NCBI GenBank assembly: GCA_030435675.1
Contig: CM059623.1
Coordinates: forward strand, 11,998,092-12,062,091
Reading direction: 5' to 3'
Length of the DNA stretch: 64,000 bases
DNA from: Steinernema hermaphroditum
Taxonomy: Eukaryota; Nematoda; Chromadorea; Rhabditida; Steinernematidae
This document shows, piece after piece, positions 10,603-24,258 of the stretch (position 1 is the stretch's first letter; every line of letters begins with the position of its first letter). The notes below the pieces were generated by a model. That model searched no databases. It saw nothing but the letters and a program-made list of their open reading frames with translations, and was not told where the DNA came from. The translations under genes were made by a program, and so were the position numbers.

Positions 10603-13600
10603 TTAGTGAACAACGGGTCCCAAGCGCTCCAACTCGGACACCTTCCATTCTGGGCCGCCTTGCATCTCTTCCTTTCGGATCCGTTGTCGGCGACAAAGGG
10701 TGGTGATGTAGATGGCGATCTAAAACAGCTGTTTACTGTGTCTGATTTGTTGTTCCTACCGATATCTCGAGCTTTTCGGATACGAGGGACAGTGTTTCTA
10801 TGTTGGGGAGCGCAAGCGGTGGGAGATGGTGTCGCTGAAGCATGCCCAAGGAGTCGAGGACCTGAAATATGTCCAGTACAGTATGCAATTCGAGCATACA
10901 GTACCTTCATGCGAACATGGTCCAAGAACTCATAATCGTTGGTCTGAAGGTCGGGGTCTCGACGGACTTCTTCGAATTCGGCGATGACTATCATTATGAA
11001 GACGTTGGCGAGGAACACAATCGCCACCAACATGAAGATGATGTAGACAAATCCGGCTAAGGTGATCGTTGAGAAAAGACGGAAAATATTACAGCGTACC
11101 GAATTCGTCCACGTTGCGCACCTCCATTGCGTTCGATTTGCCGAGAACGGCCGACACCATCCGCAGCGTCATGGCAGTAAAGTTGCGCCAGGCCTCGATC
11201 TTCGAGTAGAGCATGGTCTGTAGACATAAACTGAAGGCTCCCATGACGATGGAGAAACAGAGTCCGAAGCCGAGGATGCTCCAGAAGGCCCGTCGGAGCG
11301 TTGTGGCCAGGAACCCGATTCGCCTGTTGAAGCTGAAAGGGGAACGTCGGCCCTTCTTAAAGATTTAAAACACTCTACTATGTGGAATATGAATCCAAAA
11401 AATCTACTTTTTCGATGTGATCAGCTAGTAGAGAAATGTGTTCACCTGAGAATATTAATCATCTTGAACGTCGTCAAGAAGATGACCCCGCCGATAGTGT
11501 ACAAAAAGTTCAGCTCCATATCGCGCTCGTTGTCCAGCCGAACGTATAGATTGCCATGGCTCTTTTCGAACTGGCGACTGAGTTCCAAGACGGCGTAGAG
11601 ACGGCTGATATAGACGGTCACAGAGGCGAAGGTGAGAACGACGGTGGTGAACTCCATAAGCTTGAACAGATCCGTCAAGCAATGCCTAAAGAGTGCGTCT
11701 ATGTTTCATGATTTCAATCATACCGTAACCCAATGGTGATCAAGTCGTAGATCTGCATTATCGTAGAGAGGATTGCGTACGTGATGAAGCAGATTTCAAA
11801 GAAGATCACCCAGTTCTTGTTGTCTCCAATGTACTTCTCTAGACGGACGGCTTCGATGTATGACTGAGGATGGTAGGCTCCGCTCAGGGGCACTTCGATC
11901 AGTAGTTGTACGACGGCGAACATGTTGATCTGCGCGTTGTAGGCGGAGAACTCGACGAAGATGGCGCGGGTGCGGTCGTCGATCCATCGCTCTCGCTCCA
12001 GGCGATGGAACTTTTCGCGAAGGGCTGAGGCGCTGCCGTTCAAAAAGGTCACGTAGCCACCGCCACTGTAGGAGTCGTGCTCTCCCCAGTAGGACTTTCC
12101 CATGAGCTCTTTGGTGCTGCGGTGGAAGTACTCCAGGTCGGCGCTAGATCGATCGATGGTGCGGCGCCAGCCGCGTTTGTAGGAGTCCTTGTCCTCGTAG
12201 CTGAAGCGGAACATCGTCATCTTGACTCGCCCTCCTCTGGTCACATACCTTTCGCCCGTCTTCCCCTGACAGTGATCAAAGATCTGCTGGAAACCCGTCA
12301 CTATCTTGCAGTTTCTGTTGTACTGCGACCGGATCTGTCGGATCGTACCGTATCCCATCAGTCTGCTCGTCTTGTCATTCATAAAGCCTCGCATTCCAAA
12401 CGCCGGTTTGCCGTCCTTCCAGTTGACTCGGATAGCGTTTACCAGGTCCTTCCTCGCCCAGATCCAGAAGTCTCCTGCCTTCGTTATCTTCATGTAGCTG
12501 GTGTCGTTCTTGAGAGGAGTCTGTGGCACGTCGATATTCAGGTGGGCGCGGATCTGGAGTGCTGGTAAGAAAATATCTTTTTTTTTTGAAGAACCTACAC
12601 TTCTCTGGTACATGTAACTGGTGTAATCGCGACTGTAGTAGGACAATCCAAGGAGCACGAAGAGGCTGATGACGTACCAGGCAATCTCTTTTACCTTTTT
12701 GAACCTCAAATTGAGGGTTGGAAGCTGGAGTTCAGCAAAAATCTTACATTTGGTCATCTCTCATTCGGTGGTCTACGATTTTATGTACGTTCGACTGTTT
12801 TGCGACCATCTCTCCGTACCACGGATCTTTCAGATCAGCGGGCGCCACTGGAAGTAATTGCGAAGGTCAGCTATGCATAATTGGCCAACATACCGTTGTA
12901 CTCCGATCCTGGATAGATGGCGAAAAGACGACTTTCGAACTGATTGATGAGAGGGTACCTCGGATTCGTCAAGGTGATGTAGAGGGAGCAGATGATGCCC
13001 TGCAATAGTTTAAGATACCTTGCAACACTAATAGATTTCGCTATTCAGAAAGCACTGAAGCACTTTTGGACTCTTTAAAGCATGTGGGTGGACAGTACGA
13101 TCCAATGCTCTGGTTGGAAGCTCCATTTTACACCGTGCCCGGACATGTTAACAAATATGTACCCTAAGACAATTTGATATGTGCTTAACACATGGCCTAA
13201 CGTCTAGATTTTTTCTAAGACGGCAATAAGACGCTTTTGAACTCCTTGAAGTAATGTCTAGGCCATACTAAGACTGCGACTGCAGCTTATGCTTAATCGA
13301 ACCCGAAGGACGGACCGAGTTGTTTCAACTTCTAGGCACGTCTAGGCATTTTTTTTTGGATTTAACTTTTGGGAACGCGATACTTGAAGGATAAGAACGA
13401 AATTTGATCCATTTTCACTCCAAAGCAACACTACCTTGATGCCGTCGACGAGAATCCAAAGAGCAAACGATGTGAAGAAACGGTTTCCGAAGCTGTGCTG
13501 CTCCTGGTGGTAGAGCGGGATCCCGATCTGTAGGATGCCGAAGAAGAGTGCCACAAGAGCTAAGGACCAAAGGGCTCTGATGTAGCGTCCGACTCGGTGA

Positions 13601-16600
13601 CTCCATCCAATGCGCTTGGTCTTCTTTACCCGGTGCGGTAAGTTCACACTTTGATCCCAGTGCTGGCGTGATTCCTCCCACAACTCTTCACTTTCGTCAG
13701 TCAGACAGGAGCTAAAGTAGGAGAGTTTCATGGAACGCCAATGGGAGATGGCCTACTTAAGCAGGATCGGGAGGATGACTGTCGTTGGGACAGCAGTCAG
13801 AGCGTATAGAAATCCATAGATGAACTGAATAGAAGCTTTATAGGGAGAAGTGAAATAAGGTTTACGTCGTCAATAGTGAACTGATGGTGGACTAAAGTGA
13901 AGACAGGGTCCAGTCGGATATATTTCCGGTAGTTGGCGTGGAGAGCGTTGACAAAGCACATGACGAAGAGGCCGACGGCCATGTTAAGGGTGCGGTCCAC
14001 ACGGGAGAATCGGTAGCGGGTACGCATTCCACCGCCTAGATATGAGAAATGTGATATGGTGGAAGCAACATCTTACCGTTCCAACAGTTGAACCAGCAGA
14101 TATGTTCGGCCAGGGAGTGCAACCGGAACGCCTGTGGAATTCTACCCAAAAAGCCTTTCTTCTCGGCTGCATGGAACGATCTCAACGTGACTGGATCGTC
14201 CGTCTGCATGCCGAACCATTTTTTCACGTCAAACACATAGGTTTTGTTCGTATGCAGATCCAAGAAGGTCACCTTCTCGCAGTACCACGACTCGCGGTGG
14301 CCTAGTCCAGTCGAGTCCGTCCACAAGGTCAACTTCTTGATGTCTCCGAGTGGCCACCTGGTCGTCAGCAGGAATCGATCGGTGCGTCCGCTCATGAAGG
14401 GTCTGTCCTGTTTCAATTCGGGCAGTCCCGGCTTGCGTTCGGGCACCACGCCTTTCAATCTTCGGTTCACTTCGATGTATTCTGTTCCTTCGATGTTGAT
14501 GAACACGCCGGAGTCCGTGCGGCAGTAGCGACCGTATCCCGTCTCGACGACGACGACGTACAAGTAGTGGCACTTGGCCTTGTTGTCCGCCAGAAACTGA
14601 ATGCCTCCTTTGACGACTTCGTCGTAGTCGTGCCTCAGGGCGCAGAACAGGACGATGAACAGAGAGGCCATCAGTGTGTATGGACCCGCGACCATTTCGA
14701 TTCTTCTCTGGAATCGAGAAAACAATCATGGACAGCACAGTCCAATCCACTTACATCCCACCACTTCGATGAGAACGTGTTGTTGAACCCTGGCTTCACT
14801 GGCGGGGCGAACTGTCCCACCGAGAAATCCGTGAGATGGTCTGTGTAGCAGGTCACCTCCTTCATTCCCGTCGTCGTCTTGGGGTCCAATCCGAAATTGT
14901 CAAATCGATCCCTGCCGCCGTGGTAGAAGTAGCATCCCTTGTTCACCACCTTCAGTGTGTAGTCCAACCTCGGCATCAGGTCGAACACCCAGTTCTTGAA
15001 CTGAGTGTTGTTGTAGCGAACTGAATGCTTTGGGTTGTTGGCGTCCTCGTCGTCCGCGATCGTTCCGACGCCCACGTAGAAGAGTCCAGTTCGGTTTCCT
15101 ACTTCATCAGCCGGGATGTGGAAGTAGAACTTCCCTGAAAGAAGGCATCGTCAACGGGGGATCCTTAGTGAATCTCTGTACATCGCTTTCCCTTGACGTC
15201 GAATCGCCAGTCGTGGTCATGTGGTAGTGGGCCGGGAAGGTGCTGGTATCGGACGAATATCCACGTTTTCCTCTTGAGCGGTGCAGTCGTTTCGAATTCG
15301 ATGGTGATCGACGAATTGGCCTGGCTTGTTCGGAAGCTCGAATAATCCAAAGCCTGCAAAGAGAGAGGGATGTGAGGCGCTGGTCTTAAGATGCAGATAT
15401 GGCCTGAACGTGAGTGTAAGTGAACGTTAGAGGTATGTGAATATAAGCAGTGGTTTGAAGGATTAATCGATACACACGCCGAGAGATCTATTTGTGAATG
15501 TCTTACCTGTCCCCTCTCGTATCTGGAAGTAAGCATCGTAGTAGCACCTCCTTCATCACCCTTCGGGTTGTGCGACGCCAACACAATCGGCTTCTTCGTC
15601 TTTTTCACGTCGATCACCGTTCCATCGATCCGTTTCAGTTTCAAGTCAGCGGTGCCCGTGGTCACCAGTTCGGACGCGTTCTTCGAGTACATGAACAGGT
15701 TCTCGTCCATGCAGATCATCGACGTCCGGATCATCTCGTTCTCTTTGACGTCTTTCACATTCAGGTCCTTCAGCATCGGAGGGAACTTGACGGTCCAGTC
15801 CAGGCACTTCACCTCCGTGGCTAGAAGATCTTTGGGAAGTCCTACGGTTGCCACCAGGGACGTTCCCGCGACAGTGAAGATGATCGGAGAGAGATCGTTG
15901 CTCTCCAAAGCTCTAGTCACGTGGATCTCTTCCAGAGTGCCGAACAGCTTCTTCATCGTTCCGCGCATGGCTTCGACCGAAGCCTTTTGCCTCATCCACA
16001 CGGCCTCCGCCGCCCAGTCCTCCTCCGTGTACTCCTCAACGTAGCGGATGTCTTCCGGGTTCTCCGGCAACGCGATGAACAGCTCGTCGTAGTTCTCCAT
16101 CTCGTACGCGAGGCTCGTGTCCAGATCGTTCTTAAGCGGATTCTCGAGGGCCGTCTTCATCGACGTGGCCGTCTTGCCGATGACTCCAAGTAGCTGCTCG
16201 GTGATTTTTTTCAGCTCCGCGTCGGAGAGTTTATGTGCGTTCTTCTTAAGGAAGTCGTCTGTGTTGTCGAGCACGGAGTTGATGAGACCGAGGCCGTTCT
16301 GGTCGATGAGGCTCTGGTCGCCGATTATGCCGCTTGCGTGGAACAGCTTGCCCATGCTGGTGATGCGCGCGTTCTTGATGACCAGGCAGTTGCTGCAGTT
16401 CCGCGCGATTTGGCCGCCGTCCAAGAAGAGGCGCTGGCCGGGGGCGATGTCGAGGACCGAGGCGAGGTGGGGGAGCTGATTGATGTCGAAAGTGCCGTTT
16501 GTGATGGTCAGGATGAGACGGTCTCCTTGCGACTCGACCTAAAGTAGGGGGATGAAGGTTGGATGAGTTAGAAGCAGTTTCAACAGCCAGCTGACATGGG

Positions 16601-19600
16601 AGGGCGCTGATCGTTGTGTTGACTTTCAGAATTGGGAAATCTCGCTTTGATAGAATTTAACTTGAATACATATGACCCGGTCTTATGACTTGGAGTTCGT
16701 CTTAAGGCTGTCCCGAAAGTTCCCGGTGTATTTTATACAAATTTTGGACATCGTTTTCGGAGTATAATGTGGCATTTTATATACGGTTTTGTAAAGAATT
16801 TATCGATCTTTCAGAGACTGTATCTTAATTTAGATTCTTGCCTAACGCTGCGCGCTTAAGAAAGTATAAATACAAAAGGAAGGGGATGTATGACGGATGA
16901 GTTAGAAGCGGACGCAACAGTGGGAGGGTTCTGACCTTTCAGAATTGGGAAATGCCTCTTTGATTGAATTGAAGATGGCTTACGATTTGGTTTTATAGTA
17001 ATTGGGTTAACGCAGATTTTGACGCCATTTAGACATAAACTCAACTCACTTCATAGCGAACTTTGCTGATGATCTTGATCTTCGCATCTTGGTTCGTTGC
17101 GAACTTCAGCTCATCCCCATTCAGCGCAATATTCCCATTGTTGAAGAGGAACAGCGAGCTGCCGGCGATCTTGATGCGTCCCTCATGAACCTTGATAGCG
17201 TTGCCCGTCTTGAATTCTTTCAAAAACAACTCCGTGCTGATATAAGTCATGTCGACGACCAGTCGGGAAGACTCCACTTTGCCTTCTGTCTTCACGATAG
17301 GAGGTACGGGGACTCCTTGAAAAGTGGTGTATTATAGCCACTCAGATTCTTAGATACCATCGATTCTAGTCTGGAGGCGGACGAACTCGCAGTCTAAGTT
17401 GAGCTGCACGGGAGAAGGTGAAGCCTCAGCGCCTGTGAGCACCATCTTGTCCACGTTTTCCAGCTTTATCGTATCCAGGATGTATTTCTGATCCATCGGA
17501 TGTAGGCTATCCTTGTTGGTCCATGTCGTACCATGAATGAAGATGTCAAAGGTACGATTATGTACTTTCAGGATTTCCATGACTCCATCCCTAAAAGAAA
17601 TAAAATCTACCAGGTATATAAGAATCCTATGTCTCTACTTGAACTTCAAAGTGTTGTCCTGTCCACCCAGGTGCAGCTTCAAGGTAACCCACAATACGTT
17701 CAGTTTCTCGCCTTGGAAGAACGTCTTCTTGTGCGTCTCACTCAACTATAATCATCTTGGAGTGGGTGCCTCCGTCCACGGATACATACCTCCGATAGGA
17801 TAATCGACGATCCAGAGAGAAGATGCATGTACGTCGTGAAAGAGGCGTTCTCGATCTGGTGCTTTGCAAATAGCTCCGCCATGTTGAAGCTCGCATTCCA
17901 GGCGACGTGCTTGCTCTCCGGTTGCAGCTAGATACAGTTAACGTTAGATATTCAGGCGTTCACCGGTAGAACCGGAACTTTCGTTAGTTTTTAAAACTGT
18001 CTCGATAGCGATCGATCAAAACGGAATAAATCCGTTTCAGGCGTCCCCTTGGTTATCGGTCGTCCCCTTTGTGGGAATTCAGGCGTCCTCTGTGGGATTT
18101 CAAGAAAAGATGATAAGGGAGCAAAATGAATACAGGGCATGCGTCTAGAAGCTAAAAAAAACTAATTATTTCTGTGCTAGGGATGTGGAGACCTTGCTCA
18201 GAAGCAAATATTTGATGGCTTGCAAAAAAGAGTCAGTCGAAATGCAAGAGGCAGTGCCTGGAAACCTAAGGGAATCGAGCAGGGGACGCCTCAACGCACA
18301 AACAGAGACGCCTGAAACGGCTTTATGCCATCGAAACACCTCACCGATGCTCAAAATTTGAGCACCACACGCCAGGACGTCAACTACAGTCTAATGTGCG
18401 TACCCGGTTGTTGTCGAAGAAGTCAATCCGATGGGCGCCGTCGAGCATGGGGCTAACACCGCTCAGTTTGGTTTGGGCGAAAACATCGTATGGTGCCAGC
18501 TGGTACAAGAAGATTTGGGCGTTGAACAGCATGTATTTCCGGTCCAGCTAAACAAAGCTATTTCAAAATCTGCCATACAGGCCTACTTTGAATTCATCCA
18601 TATGCATCATGACTTTGGCCGGCTGAATATCGCCCTGCATGAAGACCGTAGTTCCATCGATGGAAATCTAAATCGTCGATACAATGTTGGCATCATAGCC
18701 AATTCCCACGTCAGCGCCGACGATGATCAAGTCCGATTTTAGCAGTCTGATTCTCCCGAACTGAACTCTGTAGTCACCAGCGGGGACCTCTCCGGGCGTT
18801 CTTTTCTTCATCGTGGACTTCATCGAACCTTCGAGGAGCTCGTTCACTGTTCCGACGACCGCTTTGAGGTCCTCGGGACTGTTTAGCTGTTTCTGGGTTG
18901 TGACGTTCAGAAGCTCCGTCATCAGCTAAAAGGCTCCTCTTGGAATGAAGGCACGAAAATTGTAAAGAAACAGCAAAATACATAGGCATTTCTTTGCCTC
19001 CTTTTAGAAGTAACCACCTAACACTATACCTTGGCCATTTCAGCGTTTTGCTCCCTCATCCTCTTGTCTGCGAGGGCCTGGATCTCGTCCTCTGATAGTC
19101 CATTCATTTCCGAGGCCTGCGCCTGGATACTCTTCCGGAAGGCGCTCGTCATCTCCTTCTTATCCATCTTTGCCCCGGCATATCCGATCAAGTCGTTGGC
19201 CCATGGGTCCTTCGAGGTGTCCATTCTGCTCTCCAGAAAAGCGTTCATGGCCTTTTTGTCCTTCATCAGGTCGATGATGTTCTTCACGTCATCGATACCT
19301 GAGGCTCCTTCCACCGCTTTACTTACATCCCTCTGGAAAAATTGACTGAACAAGTAATGAACGGACAAAAGATACCTGTCCCTGGGTAACAACGACATCG
19401 CCGAGAGGAATCTGCGCACTTTCGGCTTTGAGATTGTCGACTGCGCATGCAAAGAGTTTGTAGCTTCCAGCACGAAGTTTGAAGTTTTGTGACGGATCTT
19501 TCGAAGAGGACACAGGGACCGGTTTTTCCGAGCCATACTGACCTAAAGACTCGATTGAAGAATAGGGAAGGAGAGAGACATCTCTGCTGTGTGAACAGGT

Positions 19601-22600
19601 GGTTAAGTGACAGAAGGGATCGCTGTCTTCAAGCCCTCAAAGAAATGTAGACGTTTCTGACAGTGAACAAGCTCTCTTTGCTATTTCTAGAAGAAACGGA
19701 CAAAAGATGTCTGTCCCTGGGATGCTTTTGGGATCGCAAAATTGTGTTATCTTCACTATATAATGTGGAGATTTTAATCGTTCTCATGCCATATATCGCG
19801 GACTACCTTAGCCGTTCATGGTGCTTATTTCTGTTCCACCATGCCTTCAAGACCGCAAGGAATGCTTTTATGAGTTAAACTTGTGCAAAACCAACTATGG
19901 GCATCATTCTTCTCTCTAGTAGCTAAAGTTTCAAGGGTTTCATAAATTTAGTGAAATACAAACTGCAGTATAGGCTTTTTTGAATGGCATTCGGCGAGAA
20001 AATGACCGCACAGGAGCCAAGCGATAATGTCTCTAGCCTTTCATTTTCAGACTACCCCAATTTCGACTTACTGTAGATGTTAAACTTCTCGATTCCGTCC
20101 TCATCGGACCATCCTTGGCAGTTCAGCGTCACTGTGTCCGTAGTTTTCATCGTCAACGAGCTCACCGTGCATTGTCCTTTGGTCGGTCCTTGGTTGTTCT
20201 CGTAGATCTGCGAGAAGATGTCGGTCTTCGAACCGTCCTTCTCCACTGCCACCATCGCCTGTATCACAAAAGCTTTAACATCACTTCGGTCCATGTTTTC
20301 AGGCATCATCTAAAGGATCATTATTTTTAATCATCGCAAGGAAGTGATCTTTCCTTCGAGACAGGAATTCGAATCCGTGCGTCGTCTCCATCCACGAAAT
20401 CTTTGGAAACCTGCCAATCCGTGATGGTGCCGTTTTTGTAGGCGACGCGGAAGCGGGCATGGTCCAAGTGCTTTGAGGAGTAACAGTTCGGGCAGTGCAC
20501 GTCGACACTTCGATGGTACCCGGAGGAGATTTTGTGGGAGTTGCGTTTCGATATGAAGGTACAGCTTGGCTGGCAGCTACAAGTAGGTTGTGTTACAACT
20601 GCGTTTATAAGTATGTTAGGGGTATATCAGATCCCACTGTTTACTAATACTAGGAACAAGAGACCTGGCCGTCGTCATCAAGGTTTCTAGAGACCGTCTT
20701 CTGTGTAAAACCCACCTAAAGTTAACAACGGCATTAGATGTGGGCGTCGGAATGTCCATATCAAGTTGGAACGGCTTTTCATCATCATTTTTGTCCTCCG
20801 ATCCTCTCTTCTCCGAGTTGTCAGTGTTTCCCTGTGGAGCTATAGTGGTTGTGGTCACTCCTTCAGACTTGGTCGTGATAATTCCAGGAGGAATGCCCTT
20901 TAGATCTGCAGTGGTTATATTCGAGCCGACCACTACCGTCGTTGTAGTTAAACCTCCTTCGGGGCCTTTCTCATCGTTAGGTTTCGCTTTTTCATCACCT
21001 GACTCATCCTTGCCTTCATTGGCATCCGATTCCTTCTTGTTCACAGCACCATTCGGATCCTTGTCACTGGACCCCCCAGGTTTGTTGTTTCCCGCAGATT
21101 CATGAGATCCTTTGTTCTCCGCATGTCCTTCGGGTGGTCCTTCCTTGTTCCCATCGGGCCTTCCATGTTCGTTGTTCCCCACATTTCCGTCGGGCTCTAC
21201 CTTCTTGACCGGGGCGGTGGTCGTCAACGAAGTGACACTGGTTGAAATCGCCTTTGTCTTCTCCGCTTCACTTTTCCCATTTTTTCCCTGTTCGTCCGGG
21301 TTCTTGCCTATCTCAGGCGTTCCAGGCTTCGTCGTAAATTCATTCTTTCCACTTCTTGTGACCGACTTCGCCTGATTCTCTCCGCCCTTCGGTCCAAGGC
21401 CTTCTTTCTTCTCTGATGCCTCACCTTCTGGCTTCGAAACGCTGGCCGTTGTAGTTCTGGTCGAGTTAGAGATTGTTGGAGTAGCTGGAAAAGAACTTGT
21501 TGTAGTGCGTCCGGTCACTGTAGAAACAGTGGACGACGTGGTTCCATTTCCTCCGGGCAAAGTCGTAGTCGCCGACACGCTCGAATTGGTCGACGACGAC
21601 GGAGTTGCAGAAGTTGTGGAGATGGTCTTGTTGGAGTTGGTCGTCAAAGAAGTCGTAGAAATACTTGAGAATGCCGCTACTGTTGGGCTGGCGGTGGTGT
21701 TCACTGAAGATCTGGTGGTCGTCGAAGCTAAGCAGTCATGATTTTAGATTTCTTGTCGAAGATTATGAAAATTTCGAACCTTTTGTTTCATTAGCTAACG
21801 TGGTTGTGGTAGATGAGAACGAAGTACCATTAGGCTTAAAAATGGAGGACGTAGTAACATTGGACTTCAGCGTAGTGGTTCCATTCAATCCGGACGATCC
21901 ACGGGCCAAAGTAGTTGTCATTGTCGCCGTCTTCGGTGTAGTCGACGTGGTGGTCGTGTTAGCGCCATTGAGGCTTGTCGTCGTATTGAGTGCTCCAGCT
22001 ACCGTGGTGGTTCTGAAACAGTCAACTTTCAACACAGATTCCAATACAGTAATCAACGCTTGATACAATCGGTCCCTTATGTGCTCAGATATATAAGTGA
22101 GCAGTGGACTTACGTGGCATTTCCTCCCGCCTTCGCTGTCACTTTCGAATCGTCCTTTCGAGGAGTGGACATTTTCTGTGTGATGCGTGTGGTATTACTT
22201 ATTGGAATGGTCGTAGTGGTGGAAGGACCTGAGGTTGAAGTTGTAGTCGTGGTCGTGGTTGTGGTCGTAGTCGTCCTATCATCGCAGTAGATCACTACCG
22301 GCTTCTCCGTGATGGTCATCTTTGTCGTTTTCCTGGTCGTGGTCGTAGTGGGGGTCGTCGTCGTTGTGGTAGTGGTGGGACCGGCCTTTGTGGTAGGAGT
22401 GCTCGTAGTAGTAGGAGCTACCGTAGCTGTCACTGGAGTCGTCGCCGTAGATGAATTGGAAGTCGTTGTGTTGGAAGAGGGCGATGGAGTTGCAGTCGTT
22501 GTGGAGGCAGTGGACGTTGACGTATTGGTCGTTGAGAACTGCGTGGTAGTGGTCGTTGTGGACGTGTTCTGGGGGACTTTCGAACTCGGTTCTTCTTCGG

Positions 22601-24258
22601 GTACTTTAGGTGGTGTCGATGAATGGACAGTCGGTGTACTTGTAGGTTTGATTGGGTCCTGAGCGGTACTCGCTAGTGGATTAATCGTCGTTATAATATC
22701 CGGTAAAGCCGAAGTGCTAATCGGCGGTGTTGTTGTTCTTTCGGATGCAGATTGAGTGCAGCAATCTTCATTCGCCGAGATATTCATCTGCGCAGGATGA
22801 GTGCTTCCTTCGGAGACGTCCTCTGAGATTGAGCTCTTGGACGACGTTGACGTTGGCTGTCTGGTCGACATCAATGTTGAGTCCTTGATCGATGTCGATG
22901 ATGATTCCCTGGCTGATGTTAAGGCTGGTTCCCTAGTCGACGTCGATGTTGAGTCCTCGATCGATGTCGACGGATGCTTAGTGGATTGGTCCTTGGTGGA
23001 AGTCTCCAGTATATCAGTGGTAGTGGGAACCTGCGTCGTTGTAGTTGGGCTCTCGATTTTCACCTTCGGCAACTTCGCCTTCACGTTTCCAAGAGCTGGG
23101 AACAGCTTGTAGAAGTCATTCACCTCGACCTCTGTTTCGAATGTGCCCTCCTGAAATGGATGTATCAGTATTAGTGTGCATAATAACAGAAGTAAACTTT
23201 AAGGATAAGGGTCAAGTATGAATTCTTAAAAACACTTTTAGCTCGTTACCTCTGAGAAGGTTACCGATTGGTCTTCCGCGAGGAAGTCACCGCTGTCCAG
23301 GGTCAATTTCTTATCGAATGCTAAAACTCGTTATCCACTTATGAGTGCTACACGACCACCGTACTTTTCAAGATACACCCGCTCTCGTCCTCGCCTCTTG
23401 TCATCAAGGAAGTCGCCGTTTCTGCAGTGAAATTCTCGATACATTTCTCGTCCTTCTTCGCTTCATATTGCCCAAAGTAGAACCATGATCCAGCGCAATT
23501 TTCTAAGCAACGAATGTGAGTTCAGCGGGCGATAAAAGCGGATTTACTGAGTGGGCCCTTGTAGAACATTTCTACCGAAAACCAGAACTTCGTGTCGACA
23601 GGAAAGGTGCGTTCTGAGTCTTTGAATATTGCCAGTTCCTTTCCTAGCTCTTGGAATGCGATGTACTTGACTTCCACTTTTTCGGTAGGACAGACCGTAT
23701 ACACTTTCTGAAAGTACAAGTACTGGGTAAGATGCTGACGTGAACGATCGTTGTTAGTCGCTTTCGTAATCGACAAAAAGAGCTAACCAACTATGTTCTT
23801 TTCCGCTCAAGACTTTTATTTAGCTATCAACATTTATCTGGGTCTTATTCTCATATTCGCCGCCGTTCTTGACCGCGAGGAAAGGCACCGTCTGCTCAAG
23901 TCCTTCGGGTGTCCATTCAACGTCGACTAATGTGTCGCTCAGCTCCGAGTAGCAGTTCGTATCGTCCAAGATGAAGTCGTATCCGTCGGGCTTCTCGATG
24001 GTCACCTTTTTTGGGGCCTCCAGTCCGTTGTATACGTGTGGTCCGTACTTCTCGGTCTTGATCGAAGTTGTGTTCTGTCCCTTCGCACCATCCTCCTCAA
24101 AATCCTTTAAACAACGAATATAAAATTACGCTTACAACAGAATCTGGGCTTTTTACAGAACCGCTATCTTGATCTGTTCCGTTCTTATTATCTTCTGTGC
24201 CGGGTACTCCTTTAACAATGGGCAGCAGAATCAGGATAACAAGAAGTTTTATCTTCAT
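10603..24258 (-). CDS. lov-1: LOV-1, polycystin-1-like receptor/channel protein, about 3,261 aa, 34 coding exons
   Basis: From the ATG at 24258 to the stop at 10603 I could join 34 exons, all with consistent phase, giving 9,786 coding bases. Order: signal peptide (MKIKLLVILILLPIVKG); Cys-containing N-terminal part; Thr/Ser mucin region (about residues 255-1015, 20716-23150); REJ/GAIN-like ectodomain (GWSDEDGIEKFNIYS near 20080); GPS motif CYTDHLTDFSVG (about residue 2226, near 14830), with likely autocleavage between Leu and Thr; TM1 and PLAT (14077-14707); further membrane helices; polycystin (TOP) domain (11724-12553); pore and last helix (10905-11332); short basic tail. In C. elegans LOV-1 acts with PKD-2 in cilia of male sensory neurons. 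The length is close to the roughly 3,180 aa I recall for C. elegans. The weakest splice calls are the exon 2 donor near 23832 and the donor at 20362. Confidence 0.93.
16545..16975. repeat. Duplicated segment inside a lov-1 intron
   Basis: Within the intron 16539-17049, the stretch about 16555-16660 recurs at about 16893-16970. Both copies contain GGATGAGTTAGAAGC, a GGGAGGG block, CTTTCAGAATTGGGAAAT and TTTGATxGAATT, with small indels. The copies are in direct orientation and about 330 bp apart. Because they carry the acceptor-like CTTTCAG, they could be duplicated splice regions, but neither frames an exon that I can read. Confidence 0.6.

Noticed and set aside
20740..22662. Val/Ser-rich long plus-strand frames
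   Set aside because: They are the reverse complement of the lov-1 mucin exons; Thr codons read backwards give Val/Gly/Cys runs.
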